Below, piece by piece: positions 16,321-25,592 of a stretch of 53,338 bases of DNA; position 1 is the first letter of the stretch; every line of letters begins with the position of its first letter. The position numbers were made by a program, and so were the translations under genes. The stretch comes from Phenylobacterium aquaticum (lineage in GTDB: Bacteria; Pseudomonadota; Alphaproteobacteria; Caulobacterales; Caulobacteraceae): positions 1 to 53,338 of the forward strand of contig NZ_JALDPT010000037.1 in assembly GCF_022695515.1 (NCBI RefSeq). The letters are read 5' to 3'. Below the pieces are notes generated by a model. That model did no database searches. It saw only the letters and a program-made list of their open reading frames with translations, and was not told where the DNA came from.

Positions 16321-18147
16321 ATGCTTGATCGTCGCCTGTTCCTGTCGGCCGGGGCCTCGGCCGCGGCGCTCGCACTTGCCCCCGGCGCCCGCGCCGCGGC
16401 GGCGAAGTCGGGGGAGGCGGCCAAGCTCAACCTCCTGCTCGACGCCTTCTTCGAGGAGGGCCTGGTCCGCCAGCCGGAGAACGCCACCGAGCTCGGTCTC
16501 GACAAGGGCGCGCGCGCCGGCCTGAAGGCGAGGCTGGAGGATGTCTCCACCGCCGGCATGGCGGCCGAGAAGGCGGCGACCGAGAGTCAGATCGCCCGGC
16601 TGAAGGCCATCGACCGGACCAAGCTGACCGGCATGGACGCGGTGAACTATGACACCGTGCTCTATGTGGCCGAGACCACCAAGCCGCTGCTGGACCTGGA
16701 CATCGGCGGGCGCGATGGCTTCTCGCCCTCCTGCTATGTGCTGTCGCCGATCACCGGGGCCTATCAGCGGGTCCCGACCTTCCTGGACGCCAAGCATTCG
16801 ATCGAGACGGCCGTCGACGCCGAGGCCTATCTCTCGCGGCTGGACGCCTTCGCCGGCGACCTCGACGCCAACACCGACCGCTTCCGCCATGACGTGGCCA
16901 AGGGGGTGGTCCCGCCGGACTTCCTGCTCGACATTACTTTGGGCCAGCTGTCGGCGCTGAGGGTCAATGCGGACAAGTCCGACCTGGTGGGCTCTCTGGA
17001 CCGCCGCGCCAAGGCCAAGGGGCTGGGCGAGGCCTATGGGACGCGCGCCGCGGCGCTCTATGACCAGAAGATCGGCCCGGCGCTCGATCGGCAGATCGCG
17101 GCCCTGCAGAAGACCCGCGGCGGGGCGGTGCACGATGCGGGGGTGTGGCGCTTTCCGGACGGGCCGGCCTTCTATGCGGCCAATCTGCGCTACACCACGA
17201 CGACGAACATGACGCCGCAGGAGGTCCACCAGATGGGCCTCGATCAGGCCAAGGAGATCGGCGCCCGGCTGGACGTGCTGCTGAAGAAGCAGGGGCTGAG
17301 CCAGGGCACGGTCGGGGAGCGGATCAAGGCGCTCTACAAGGACCCGAGCCTCTACTACCCGAACACCGACGCGGGTCGCGCCCAACTGCTGGCGGACCTG
17401 TCGACCAAGCTCGCGGCGGTGAAGGCGCGGCTGCCGAAGATGTTCGCCCACATTCCCAACAACCAGATCGAGCCGCGCCGGGTGCCGCCGGCCATCGAGG
17501 ACGGCTCGCCCCTGGCCTATTCGGAAAGCGCCCCGCTCGACCGCTCGCGGCCGGGCTATATCTACTTCAACCTCAAGGACACGGCCGAGTGGCCGAAGTG
17601 GAACCTGCCGTCGACGCTCTATCACGAGGGCCTGCCCGGCCATCAGCTGCAGGGCGGCATCGCCCAGGAGAGCCAGGGCCTCCCGATGCTGCGCAAGAAC
17701 ATGTACTTCTCGGGCTATGGCGAGGGCTGGGCGCTCTATGCCGAGCAGCTGGCCTATGAGCTCGGCATGTATGACGACGACCCGCTGGGCGAGATCGGCT
17801 GGCTCAAGGCCCAGATCTTCCGGGCGGGGCGCTGCGTGGTCGACACCGGCATGCACGTCATGCGCTGGAGCCGCGAGCAGGCGATCGACTATCTGATGGG
17901 GCTGGACGGCGACGCGCTCGGGTCCACCACGCGGGAGGTTCAGCGCTATTGCGCCATTCCCGCCCAGGCCTGCAGCTACAAGATCGGCCACACCTACTGG
18001 AATGCGCAGCGCGACCGGGCCAAGGCGGCGCTGGGCAAGCGCTTCGACATCCGCGCCTTCCATGACGCGGGCCTGCTGTCGGGCGCCATGCCGCTGGAGG
18101 TCCTGGGCCACGCGGTGGGGGACTATATCGCGGGGGTGAAGGGGTAG
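16321..18147 (+). CDS. Exported DUF885-family zinc metallopeptidase
   Basis: The 608-residue protein begins with a twin-arginine-like signal (MLDRRLFLSAGASAAALALA) and belongs to the DUF885 family. The zinc motif H435-E-G-L-P-G-H441 is intact, and YGEGWALYAEQLAYELG downstream supplies the third ligand. Family members are predicted periplasmic peptidases with few characterised substrates. The start at 16321 follows GGAGG with 7 bases of spacing. It is divergent from cysK, with 152 bases between them, and stands alone upstream of a toxin-antitoxin pair. Confidence 0.9.
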   Translation: MLDRRLFLSAGASAAALALAPGARAAAAKSGEAAKLNLLLDAFFEEGLVRQPENATELGLDKGARAGLKARLEDVSTAGMAAEKAATESQIARLKAIDRTKLTGMDAVNYDTVLYVAETTKPLLDLDIGGRDGFSPSCYVLSPITGAYQRVPTFLDAKHSIETAVDAEAYLSRLDAFAGDLDANTDRFRHDVAKGVVPPDFLLDITLGQLSALRVNADKSDLVGSLDRRAKAKGLGEAYGTRAAALYDQKIGPALDRQIAALQKTRGGAVHDAGVWRFPDGPAFYAANLRYTTTTNMTPQEVHQMGLDQAKEIGARLDVLLKKQGLSQGTVGERIKALYKDPSLYYPNTDAGRAQLLADLSTKLAAVKARLPKMFAHIPNNQIEPRRVPPAIEDGSPLAYSESAPLDRSRPGYIYFNLKDTAEWPKWNLPSTLYHEGLPGHQLQGGIAQESQGLPMLRKNMYFSGYGEGWALYAEQLAYELGMYDDDPLGEIGWLKAQIFRAGRCVVDTGMHVMRWSREQAIDYLMGLDGDALGSTTREVQRYCAIPAQACSYKIGHTYWNAQRDRAKAALGKRFDIRAFHDAGLLSGAMPLEVLGHAVGDYIAGVKG

Positions 18148-18164
18148 GATGGGATTCACGCTCG

Positions 18165-18190
18165 ATTTGTCCGGCAAATTCCCGTACAAT
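18165..18190 (+). promoter_or_regulatory. Candidate autoregulated promoter of the TacAT pair
   Basis: An inverted repeat ATTTG-TCCGG-CAAAT (18165-18179) lies just upstream of a TACAAT -10-like hexamer (18185-18190), 28 bases before the antitoxin start. Ribbon-helix-helix antitoxins usually bind such repeats over their own promoter. No convincing -35 is visible; the repeat occupies that place. Confidence 0.5.
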
Positions 18191-18217
18191 CTGTCGCATT
18201 GAGCGAGGTTTTTCAGC

Positions 18218-18505
18218 ATGGCGAGGGCATCTCAGCGAACGGCGCGGCTTGAGGCGCGTATCTCGCCGGACGCCCTGGCGAGGGTGCGCCGCGCGGCCGA
18301 ACTTCAGGGGCGCAGTCTGAGCGATTTCGTGGTGGCCGCTGCGCAGGACGCCGCCAATCGGGCGTTGGAAGATACGAATCTGGTGCGGCTGTCCCTGGCC
18401 GATCAGCAGAGGTTCGTTGATCTGCTGTTGGCGCCGCCGGACCTGTCGCCCGCCATGGAGCGGGCGCGGCGCGCACATGCAAACCTGATCGCGGATGCTG
18501 AGTGA
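18218..18505 (+). CDS. TacA-type (DUF1778) ribbon-helix-helix antitoxin
   Basis: The 95-residue protein has an N-terminal ribbon-helix-helix (RTARLEARISPDALARVRRA) and a linker (GRSLSDFVVAAAQDAANRAL). Its charged C-terminal tail is of the kind that wraps the acetyltransferase toxin (FVDLLLAPPDLSPAMERAR). This is the DUF1778 antitoxin family, which neutralises GNAT toxins and represses its own promoter. The start follows GAGG. Its stop overlaps the toxin GTG start by four bases (GTGA), so the two are translationally coupled. Confidence 0.92.
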   Translation: MARASQRTARLEARISPDALARVRRAAELQGRSLSDFVVAAAQDAANRALEDTNLVRLSLADQQRFVDLLLAPPDLSPAMERARRAHANLIADAE

Positions 18506-19002
18506 CCGCCAGGTTGCGGATCGAGGCCCTGGGCGCCGCGCATGACCGCAAGGCCTTCGCCTGTGGGGTCGAGGCCTTGGATCGCTATTTTCACGATCAG
18601 GTCGGACAAGATGTCCGGCGGCGGGTGACCGCCTGCTATGTCGCCTGCGACGCGGAGGGCCGAGATCGCGTGGCGGGCTTCTACACCCTGGCGGCGGCCA
18701 GCGTGGTGTTGTCGGAGATTCCGCAAGCCCTGGCGAAACGCCTTCCGCGCTATGGCGCCGCGCCCGTCGCCCTGCTCGGTCGACTGGCCATTGACCAGGC
18801 TTATCGTGGCCAAGGGCTTGGCGGGATCTTGCTATGGGACGCGGTCATGCGGGCCGCGAGATCAGAAGTCGCGGTCTTCGCCGTGCTGGTCGACGCCAAG
18901 GACGCCGAAGCCGAGGCCTTCTATCGCCACCACGGCTTTGTAAGCCTGGATAGCGAAGGCCGTCGGCTGGTCCTGCCCTTGACCGGTCTGCGCCAGACCT
19001 GA
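18502..19002 (+). CDS. TacT-type GNAT acetyltransferase toxin
   Basis: The 166-residue GNAT protein starts at GTG 18502 inside the antitoxin stop. It has the acetyl-CoA loop in RLAIDQAYRGQGLGGILL (RxxGxG-type), a catalytic-region Tyr in FYRHHGF, and the N-terminal FACGVEALDRYFHDQV typical of TacT/AtaT toxins. These toxins acetylate the amino group of aminoacyl-tRNA and stop translation. The family assignment is firm from sequence plus the paired antitoxin; the tRNA target is not known. Confidence 0.92.
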   Translation: MTARLRIEALGAAHDRKAFACGVEALDRYFHDQVGQDVRRRVTACYVACDAEGRDRVAGFYTLAAASVVLSEIPQALAKRLPRYGAAPVALLGRLAIDQAYRGQGLGGILLWDAVMRAARSEVAVFAVLVDAKDAEAEAFYRHHGFVSLDSEGRRLVLPLTGLRQT

Positions 19003-19008
19003 GTCAGG

Positions 19009-19257
19009 TCAGCTCTCGAAGAAGGGCTCGACTTCGCCCTGCAGCTTCATGGTCATGGCCTTGCCGCGGCGGTCGACGGTCTTGCCGACGGCCAGGCGCA
19101 CCCAGCCCTCGCTGACGCAGTATTCCTCGACATTGGTCTTGATGACGCCCTTGAAGCGGATGCCGACCCCGCGGGAGAGCAGGGCGGCGTCGTGATAGGG
19201 GCTGTCCGGGTCGACGCTGAGGCGGTCGGGCGGGGTGTCGGAGATGGCTTCGGTCAT
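19009..19257 (-). CDS. DUF3297 family protein
   Basis: The small 82-residue cytoplasmic protein matches the conserved DUF3297 pattern (LSVDPDSPYHDAALLSRGVG, IRFKGVIKTNVEEYCVSEGW, then a basic stretch and VEPFFES). Its function is unknown; it is widely conserved as a single-copy gene in alphaproteobacteria. The start at 19257 is chosen because residues upstream look non-coding. It converges with the toxin gene at a 6-base gap. Confidence 0.88.
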   Translation of the reverse strand: MTEAISDTPPDRLSVDPDSPYHDAALLSRGVGIRFKGVIKTNVEEYCVSEGWVRLAVGKTVDRRGKAMTMKLQGEVEPFFES

Positions 19258-19397
19258 GGCCGCGTCATAGCCCCGCGCGTCCGCGCCGAAAAGAGGCGCA
19301 ATTTCGGGACTAGCCTGCCGCAAGGGAGCCTGTTCCATGGTTGCCGGCGAAGCGCCGCAGACTCGCGGCCGCAAGACATTTTGAAGGAGCGGTCATC

Positions 19398-20650
19398 ATG
19401 GCTGAAGCTTGGATCATTGATACGGCCCGCACGCCGCGCGCGTGGGCAAGGTGGGCAAGGGCGCCCTGGCCGATCTGCACCCGCAACACCTGGCGGCCAC
19501 CGTCATGAAGGCCGTGGCGGACCGCAACAACATCAACACCGCCGAAGTCGACGACGTGATCTGGGGCACCTCGTCCCAGCGCGGCAAGCAGGGCAACGAC
19601 CTGGGCCGCATGGCCGCGCTCGACGCCGGCTTCGACGTCAAGGCCAGCGGCATGACGCTGGACCGCTTCTGCGGCTCGGGCATCACCACGGTGAACCTGG
19701 CCGCCGCCCAGATCATGTCGGGCATGGAAGACCTGGTCATCGCCGGCGGCACCGAGATGATGAGCTACACCTCGGCCACCGGCCCGCAGAACGCCGCCTT
19801 CTTCGACGGCCCGGCCCTGATGGACGCCGGCAACGCCCACCTGCGCAAGCTGCACCCGCAATCGCACCAGGGCATCTGCGCCGACGCGATCGCGACCCTG
19901 GAAGGCATTTCGCGCGAAGCCCTGGACGAGCTGGCCTATGTCAGCCAGCAGCGCGCCGACGTCGCGATCCGCGAAGGCCGCTTCAGCCGCTCGCTGGTGC
20001 CGGTGCTGCGCGAGGACGGCAGCGTCGCCCTGGACCATGAGGAATTCCCGCGTCCGCAGACGACCCTGGAAAACCTGGCGGCCCTGAAGCCCTCGTTCGA
20101 AGCCATGGCCAATGTGCCGATGGACGCCCAGGGCACGACGCTCGCCGGCCTGATCAACCAGGTCTATCCCGACCTGAAGATCAAGCACGTGCACCATGCC
20201 GGCAACTCGTCGGGCGTGGTCGACGGCGCCGCCGCCGTCCTGCTCGCCTCGCCGGACTACGCCAAGAAGAACGGCCTGAAGCCCCGCGCACGCGTGGTCG
20301 CCATGGCCAATGTCGGCGACAGCCCGACCCTGATGCTAAACGCCCCGGTCCCCGCGGCCCACAAGGTTCTGAAGAAGGCCGGCCTGACCCCGGACGACAT
20401 CGACCTGTGGGAAATCAATGAAGCCTTCGCGGTGGTCGCCGAGAAGTTCATTCGCGACCTGAAGCTCGACCGCAACAAGGTCAATGTGAACGGCGGCGCC
20501 ATGGCGTTGGGCCACCCGATCGGCGCCACCGGCTCGATCCTGATCGGCACCGTGATCGACGAACTGGAACGCCGCGGCCTGAAGCGCGGCCTGGTCACCA
20601 TGTGCGCCGCCGGCGGCATGGCTCCGGCCATCATCGTCGAACTGATCTAA
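19398..20650 (+). CDS. Acetyl-CoA C-acyltransferase (thiolase), broken by a one-base deletion near codon 14
   Basis: The gene starts at ATG 19398 after AAGGAG, giving MAEAWIIDTARTPR, the typical thiolase N-terminus. It then shifts frame in the run CCGCGCGCGTGG (19434-19442) and continues from VGKVGKGALADLHPQHL to the stop at 20650. One extra G would give an intact 417-residue enzyme. The catalytic residues are present: Cys in LDRFCGSGITT, His in GGAMALGHPIGATGS, Cys in VTMCAAGGMAPA. The gap to the acyl-CoA dehydrogenase gene is 11 bases, so the two form an operon for beta-oxidation-type steps. A downstream GTG at 19442 could give a shortened product lacking the first strand. Confidence 0.8.
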
Positions 20651-20661
20651 GGGAGCGGCTC

Positions 20662-21876
20662 ATGGACCTGGCTTGGAGTGCTGAAGATCGGGCGTTCCAG
20701 GACGAGGTCCGGGCCTTTCTCGATAAGGAACTGACGCCGGCCCTGCGCGAGCGGGGCCGGCGGATGACCAGCGTCTACGCCGACTACGACACCAGCATGG
20801 AGTGGCAGCGCCGGCTGCACGCCCGCGGCTGGGCGGCGCCGGCCTGGCCCACGGAATTCGGCGGGCCGGGCTGGGATGTCGTCAAACGCTATATCTGGGC
20901 GCGGGAGACCTCGATCGCCGGCGCGCCGCCGCTGTCGCCCATGGGCATCGGCATGTGCGGACCGGTGTTGATCGGCCACGGCACGCCCCAGCAACAGGCC
21001 TATTATCTGCCCCGCATGCTGTCGGGGGAGCACTTCTGGTGCCAGGGCTATTCCGAGCCGGGCTCGGGATCGGACCTCGCCAGCCTGCAGATGAGCGCGG
21101 TCGCCGACGGCGACGACTTCATCTGCAACGGCCACAAGCTGTGGACCACCCACGCGGCGGTCGCCAACTGGATCTTCTGCTTGGTGCGGACCAGCCGCGA
21201 GCAGATCATCCAGCAGGGCATCACCTTCCTGCTGATCGACATGGCGACGCCGGGCGTCACCGTGAAGCCGATCATCTCGCTGTCGGGCGAGCACATTCAG
21301 AACGACGTCTTCTTCACCGATGTCCGCGTGCCCAAGGCCAATGTGGTCGGCCGGGTCGGCGAGGGCTGGACGGTCGCCAAATACCTGATGCAGTTCGAGC
21401 GGGGCGGGGGCGTCAGCGCGCCGGGCCTGGCCGCGCGGCTGGGCAAGATCCGGGCGATGGCTGAGGCCGAGGGTCTGACCGAGAACCGCAGCTTCATGGC
21501 CCGGGTAGCCGAGGCCGGGATCGCGGTCGAGGCCCTGGAGGCGGTCGAACTGCGGGTGATGTCCAAGCTGTCCAACGGCGAGGCGCCGGGGGCGGAAAGC
21601 TCGCTGATGAAGACGGTCTCGACCGAGCTGTCCCAGCGCCTGACCGAGCTGGCGGTGGAGGCGGCGGGCGTCTATGCGACGCCCTATCAGCCGCACGCCG
21701 TGGCGCCGGGCGGCCCCTCGCCGGGCTTCACCCCGCCGGCCGACGGCTTCGTCGCCGGGCCGGAGCGCGCCTGGACCGTGACGTCGAAGTACCTCAACGA
21801 CCGGGCCGGCTCGATCTATGCCGGCACCAACGAGATCCAGCGTAACATCATGGCCAAGGCCGTGCTGGGGATCTGA
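20662..21876 (+). CDS. Acyl-CoA dehydrogenase
   Basis: The 404-residue FAD flavoprotein has ACAD domains in order: N-terminal helices, the middle strand domain with CQGYSEPGSGSDLASLQ (flavin and substrate loop), and the C-terminal helix bundle ending NDRAGSIYAGTNEIQRNIMA (conserved signature). It oxidises an acyl-CoA to the 2-enoyl-CoA. It has the extended form with a Pro/Gly-rich loop near the C-terminus (GGPSPGFTPPADG) seen in FadE-like enzymes for bulky substrates. It directly follows the thiolase gene. Start 20662 follows GGGAG. Confidence 0.92.
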   Translation: MDLAWSAEDRAFQDEVRAFLDKELTPALRERGRRMTSVYADYDTSMEWQRRLHARGWAAPAWPTEFGGPGWDVVKRYIWARETSIAGAPPLSPMGIGMCGPVLIGHGTPQQQAYYLPRMLSGEHFWCQGYSEPGSGSDLASLQMSAVADGDDFICNGHKLWTTHAAVANWIFCLVRTSREQIIQQGITFLLIDMATPGVTVKPIISLSGEHIQNDVFFTDVRVPKANVVGRVGEGWTVAKYLMQFERGGGVSAPGLAARLGKIRAMAEAEGLTENRSFMARVAEAGIAVEALEAVELRVMSKLSNGEAPGAESSLMKTVSTELSQRLTELAVEAAGVYATPYQPHAVAPGGPSPGFTPPADGFVAGPERAWTVTSKYLNDRAGSIYAGTNEIQRNIMAKAVLGI

Positions 21877-21904
21877 TCCGCGCCCGCGCGACGCCGGAAC
21901 ATCA

Positions 21905-21917
21905 TCAATCTAATTGA
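21905..21917 (+). promoter_or_regulatory. MarR-type operator A upstream of the acyl-CoA ligase gene
   Basis: A perfect inverted repeat TCAAT-CTA-ATTGA with TTGACAAAAG at its right flank, 167 bases upstream of the ligase start. It closely matches the reverse complement of site B (24877-24891) and resembles sites C and D near the TonB receptor. TTGACA (21914-21919) can serve as a -35 element. Confidence 0.65.
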
Positions 21918-22083
21918 CAAAAGACCGGCGTCGGCTACCCCTTCGGGAGACGGCGGCGGGCGCGGCTCGCTGTCGAATCCGCCCGCGTCCGACGGGCGGT
22001 CGTGACCTCGGGGGACACACCCGGGGCCGTTCGGGGAAACCTCACGCGGCCCGTGGCGCCGGCGTGATCCAGGAGGCGACGCC

Positions 22084-23628
<1,545 letters not shown>

Positions 23629-23636
23629 GAGGCGGG

Positions 23637-24287
23637 CTACTCCGCCTTGTCCCCGCGGCCGGTGTCGAGGAAGTCGGCGGCGGCGAAGTCCTCGGGCGGG
23701 GCGACCTCGACGATGGGCTCGGCGCGGTCGTCGAATTCGAGCTTCAGGGCCCGGGCCATCACGGCGTGCATGTCATAGAGGCAGGTGATGTAGGTCAGCT
23801 CGAGGATCTGCTCGTCGGTCAGGAAGGCCTTGAGGGCGTCGAACACCGCGTCGGGGGTGCGGCCCCCCTGGGCGGTGAGGCAGTCGGCATAGGCCAGGAC
23901 CGCGCGCTCCTTCTCGTCGAAGCAGTCGGCCACCTGCCAGTGGGGGACGGCGGCGATCTTCGCCTCGGAGACGCCCAGGCCGCGCAGGGACTTGCAGTGC
24001 TGGGAGAAGACGAACTGGCTGGCCTTGTTCCAGCCGGCCCGGGTCTGGCCCAGTTCGCGCAACACCGGATCGATCAGGCGCTTGCGGCTGCGATAGAATC
24101 CGAAGCCGTCCACGGCGTGCTGCAGGCAGTCGGGCACCAGGGCGAAGACGGTCCACCAGTCGCCGGGCGTGCCGGTGGCCGTGCCGGGCTCGGCGACGGG
24201 ATCGCGGTCGCCGAACAAGAGGTCGTACATGCGAAGGCCGACACCGGGATCGACCTCGGCGCGGGGCACCTGACGCAGACGGGGCAT
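23637..24287 (-). CDS. Carboxymuconolactone decarboxylase-like protein
   Basis: The 216-residue all-helical protein is of the CMD/AhpD-like fold, with the family helices (WWTVFALVPDCLQHAV, ELGQTRAGWNKASQFVFSQH, LTDEQILELTYITCLYD). The AhpD CxxC is not kept: the region reads S95-Q-H-C98. So it is probably not a peroxidase and belongs to the decarboxylase/gamma-lactone branch. The start is immediately after the VOC stop (TAG ATG), with GGAGG in the VOC tail, so the two are co-translated. It is probably an accessory enzyme of the catabolic island. Confidence 0.8.
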   Translation of the reverse strand: MPRLRQVPRAEVDPGVGLRMYDLLFGDRDPVAEPGTATGTPGDWWTVFALVPDCLQHAVDGFGFYRSRKRLIDPVLRELGQTRAGWNKASQFVFSQHCKSLRGLGVSEAKIAAVPHWQVADCFDEKERAVLAYADCLTAQGGRTPDAVFDALKAFLTDEQILELTYITCLYDMHAVMARALKLEFDDRAEPIVEVAPPEDFAAADFLDTGRGDKAE

Positions 24288-24812
24288 CTAGACCTCCACC
24301 GTGGCGCCCGCGGGGGCGTGGCGCACATCCGCCGGGACGAAGGGTTTCGTCGAGGCGGCGAACTCCATCATGATCCCGTTCGGGTCGGTGAAATAGATCG
24401 ACCGGACGAAGACCCCGTCGTGGAGGGTGGCCGAGACCGTGGCCTGGCTGTCGTCGTGATTGACCACGGTGTGCATGTGCGGCACCCCGGCGGCCTTCAG
24501 GCGGTCGAGGCAGGCGGCGAGATCCTCCTGGGCGACATTGAAGGCCAGGTGGTTCATCGAGCCGACGGCGGACTTGGAATCGGCGGGGAATTCGCGGACC
24601 GAGGCGATGCCCGGGGCCGCGGCCGGCGTCTCCGGCCACCAGAAGAAGGCGACGGCCGAACCGCCGCCGCAGTCGAAGAAGAAGTGCTGGCCGCCGTCGG
24701 GCAGGCTGATGGTCTTGATGAGCGGCATTTCCAGGACCTCGGTGTAGAACTTCACCGTCTCGGCCATGTCGCGGCAAACCAGCGCCATGTGGTTGATGCC
24801 CGTCGTGCGCAT
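24288..24812 (-). CDS. VOC-superfamily (glyoxalase/extradiol dioxygenase-like) protein
   Basis: The 174-residue VOC protein consists of two beta-alpha-beta-beta-beta modules: INHMALVCRDMAETVKFYTE (His metal-ligand candidate) and NHLAFNVAQEDLAACLDRLK, then FVRSIYFTDPNGIMMEFAAS with the terminal Glu. Such proteins are extradiol dioxygenases, glyoxalases or epimerases; which one is not visible. The start at 24812 follows GAGG. The CMD gene begins directly after its stop. Its promoter region shares a divergent operator with the MarR gene. Confidence 0.85.
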   Translation of the reverse strand: MRTTGINHMALVCRDMAETVKFYTEVLEMPLIKTISLPDGGQHFFFDCGGGSAVAFFWWPETPAAAPGIASVREFPADSKSAVGSMNHLAFNVAQEDLAACLDRLKAAGVPHMHTVVNHDDSQATVSATLHDGVFVRSIYFTDPNGIMMEFAASTKPFVPADVRHAPAGATVEV

Positions 24813-24876
24813 GTCGCTATACCTCGTCGTTCGGCGTCCGATATCGGCCGGCAAGGTGGGATGCGCGCCTCATTTC

Positions 24877-24891
24877 GTCAACTAGATTGAT
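24877..24891 (+). promoter_or_regulatory. MarR-type operator B in the VOC/MarR divergent region
   Basis: GTCAACTAGATTGAT contains the arms TCAA and TTGA around CTAGA. Its reverse complement (TATCAATCTAGTTGACG) matches operator A. It lies 65 bases before the VOC start and 83 bases before the marR start. TTGACG on the minus strand and TTGATA on the plus strand could both be -35 elements. Confidence 0.65.
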
Positions 24892-24974
24892 AATCGGACC
24901 GGTGGGGCGGGCCTGCGATCGGTTTGACGTGCAATCGGCTGCCTCTAGGGTGGCCGGGCAGTCTTGAGGGATTC

Positions 24975-25430
24975 ATGATCGGCGCCGACAAACTGATCGT
25001 ACCGTTGTTGCAGGCCTTCCTGTGGTTCGACGACGGCCTGCAGAGTTTCCTGCAGGCGCAGGGCTGGGACCAGGTCACCCGGCCTCAGTCGATGGTCATG
25101 GCCAATGTGGTGATCGGGGTCCACAAGCCGTCGGACATCGCCCGCAACCTGGGGATCAGCCGCCAAGCGGTGCACACCACCATCAACCAGATGGTCAAGC
25201 TGGGCATGCTGGAGATCCGCGACGACGCCGAGGACCGGCGGGCGACCATCGTGGCGGTCAGCCCCAAGGGCCGGGCCATGGGGGTCGACGCCGACCGCGC
25301 CATGGAGGCCCTGGCCGCGGAGCTGCGCCGCCGGATCGGGCCGCGCAATGTCGAGAACCTGGTGAAGGCCTTCGCCGCAGACTGGGGCGATCCCCCCACC
25401 GACTGGCCCAAGGCGGACAAGGGAAAATGA
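24975..25430 (+). CDS. MarR-family transcriptional regulator
   Basis: The 151-residue protein has a winged helix-turn-helix (KPSDIARNLGISRQAVHTTI, then NQMVKLGMLEIRDDAEDRRA for helix and wing) flanked by dimerisation helices. It is the only regulator in the catabolic island and is divergent from the VOC-CMD operon. Operator-like repeats flank it on both sides, so it probably represses the island until a ligand, perhaps an acyl-CoA or aromatic acid, binds. The start at 24975 follows GAGGG. Confidence 0.88.
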   Translation: MIGADKLIVPLLQAFLWFDDGLQSFLQAQGWDQVTRPQSMVMANVVIGVHKPSDIARNLGISRQAVHTTINQMVKLGMLEIRDDAEDRRATIVAVSPKGRAMGVDADRAMEALAAELRRRIGPRNVENLVKAFAADWGDPPTDWPKADKGK

Positions 25431-25472
25431 GGCCCGAGCGGAACGGACCGGGGATTCCCTGATCAGGTTATG

Positions 25473-25487
25473 GTCAGTCAAACTGAC
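25473..25487 (+). promoter_or_regulatory. MarR-type operator C upstream of the TonB receptor
   Basis: A perfect inverted repeat GTCAGT-CAA-ACTGAC followed by AAA. It lies 33 bases upstream of operator D start-to-start, about three helical turns, so two dimers could bind on the same face of the DNA. Confidence 0.65.
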
Positions 25488-25505
25488 AAAATTCGCTGAG
25501 ATACC

Positions 25506-25520
25506 GTCATCTAGATTGAC
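25506..25520 (+). promoter_or_regulatory. MarR-type operator D upstream of the TonB receptor
   Basis: GTCATCTAGATTGAC followed by AAATATC. The outer arms GTCA/TGAC pair perfectly and the right half repeats the CTA-ATTGACAAA pattern of site A. It contains TTGACA, a possible -35, 72 bases before the receptor start. Confidence 0.65.
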
Positions 25521-25592
25521 AAATATCAATGCGACGGCGACGCTCCGATCAACAGCCCGTGGAGGCTGGTGCAGAGATCGGGGAGGACTGCC

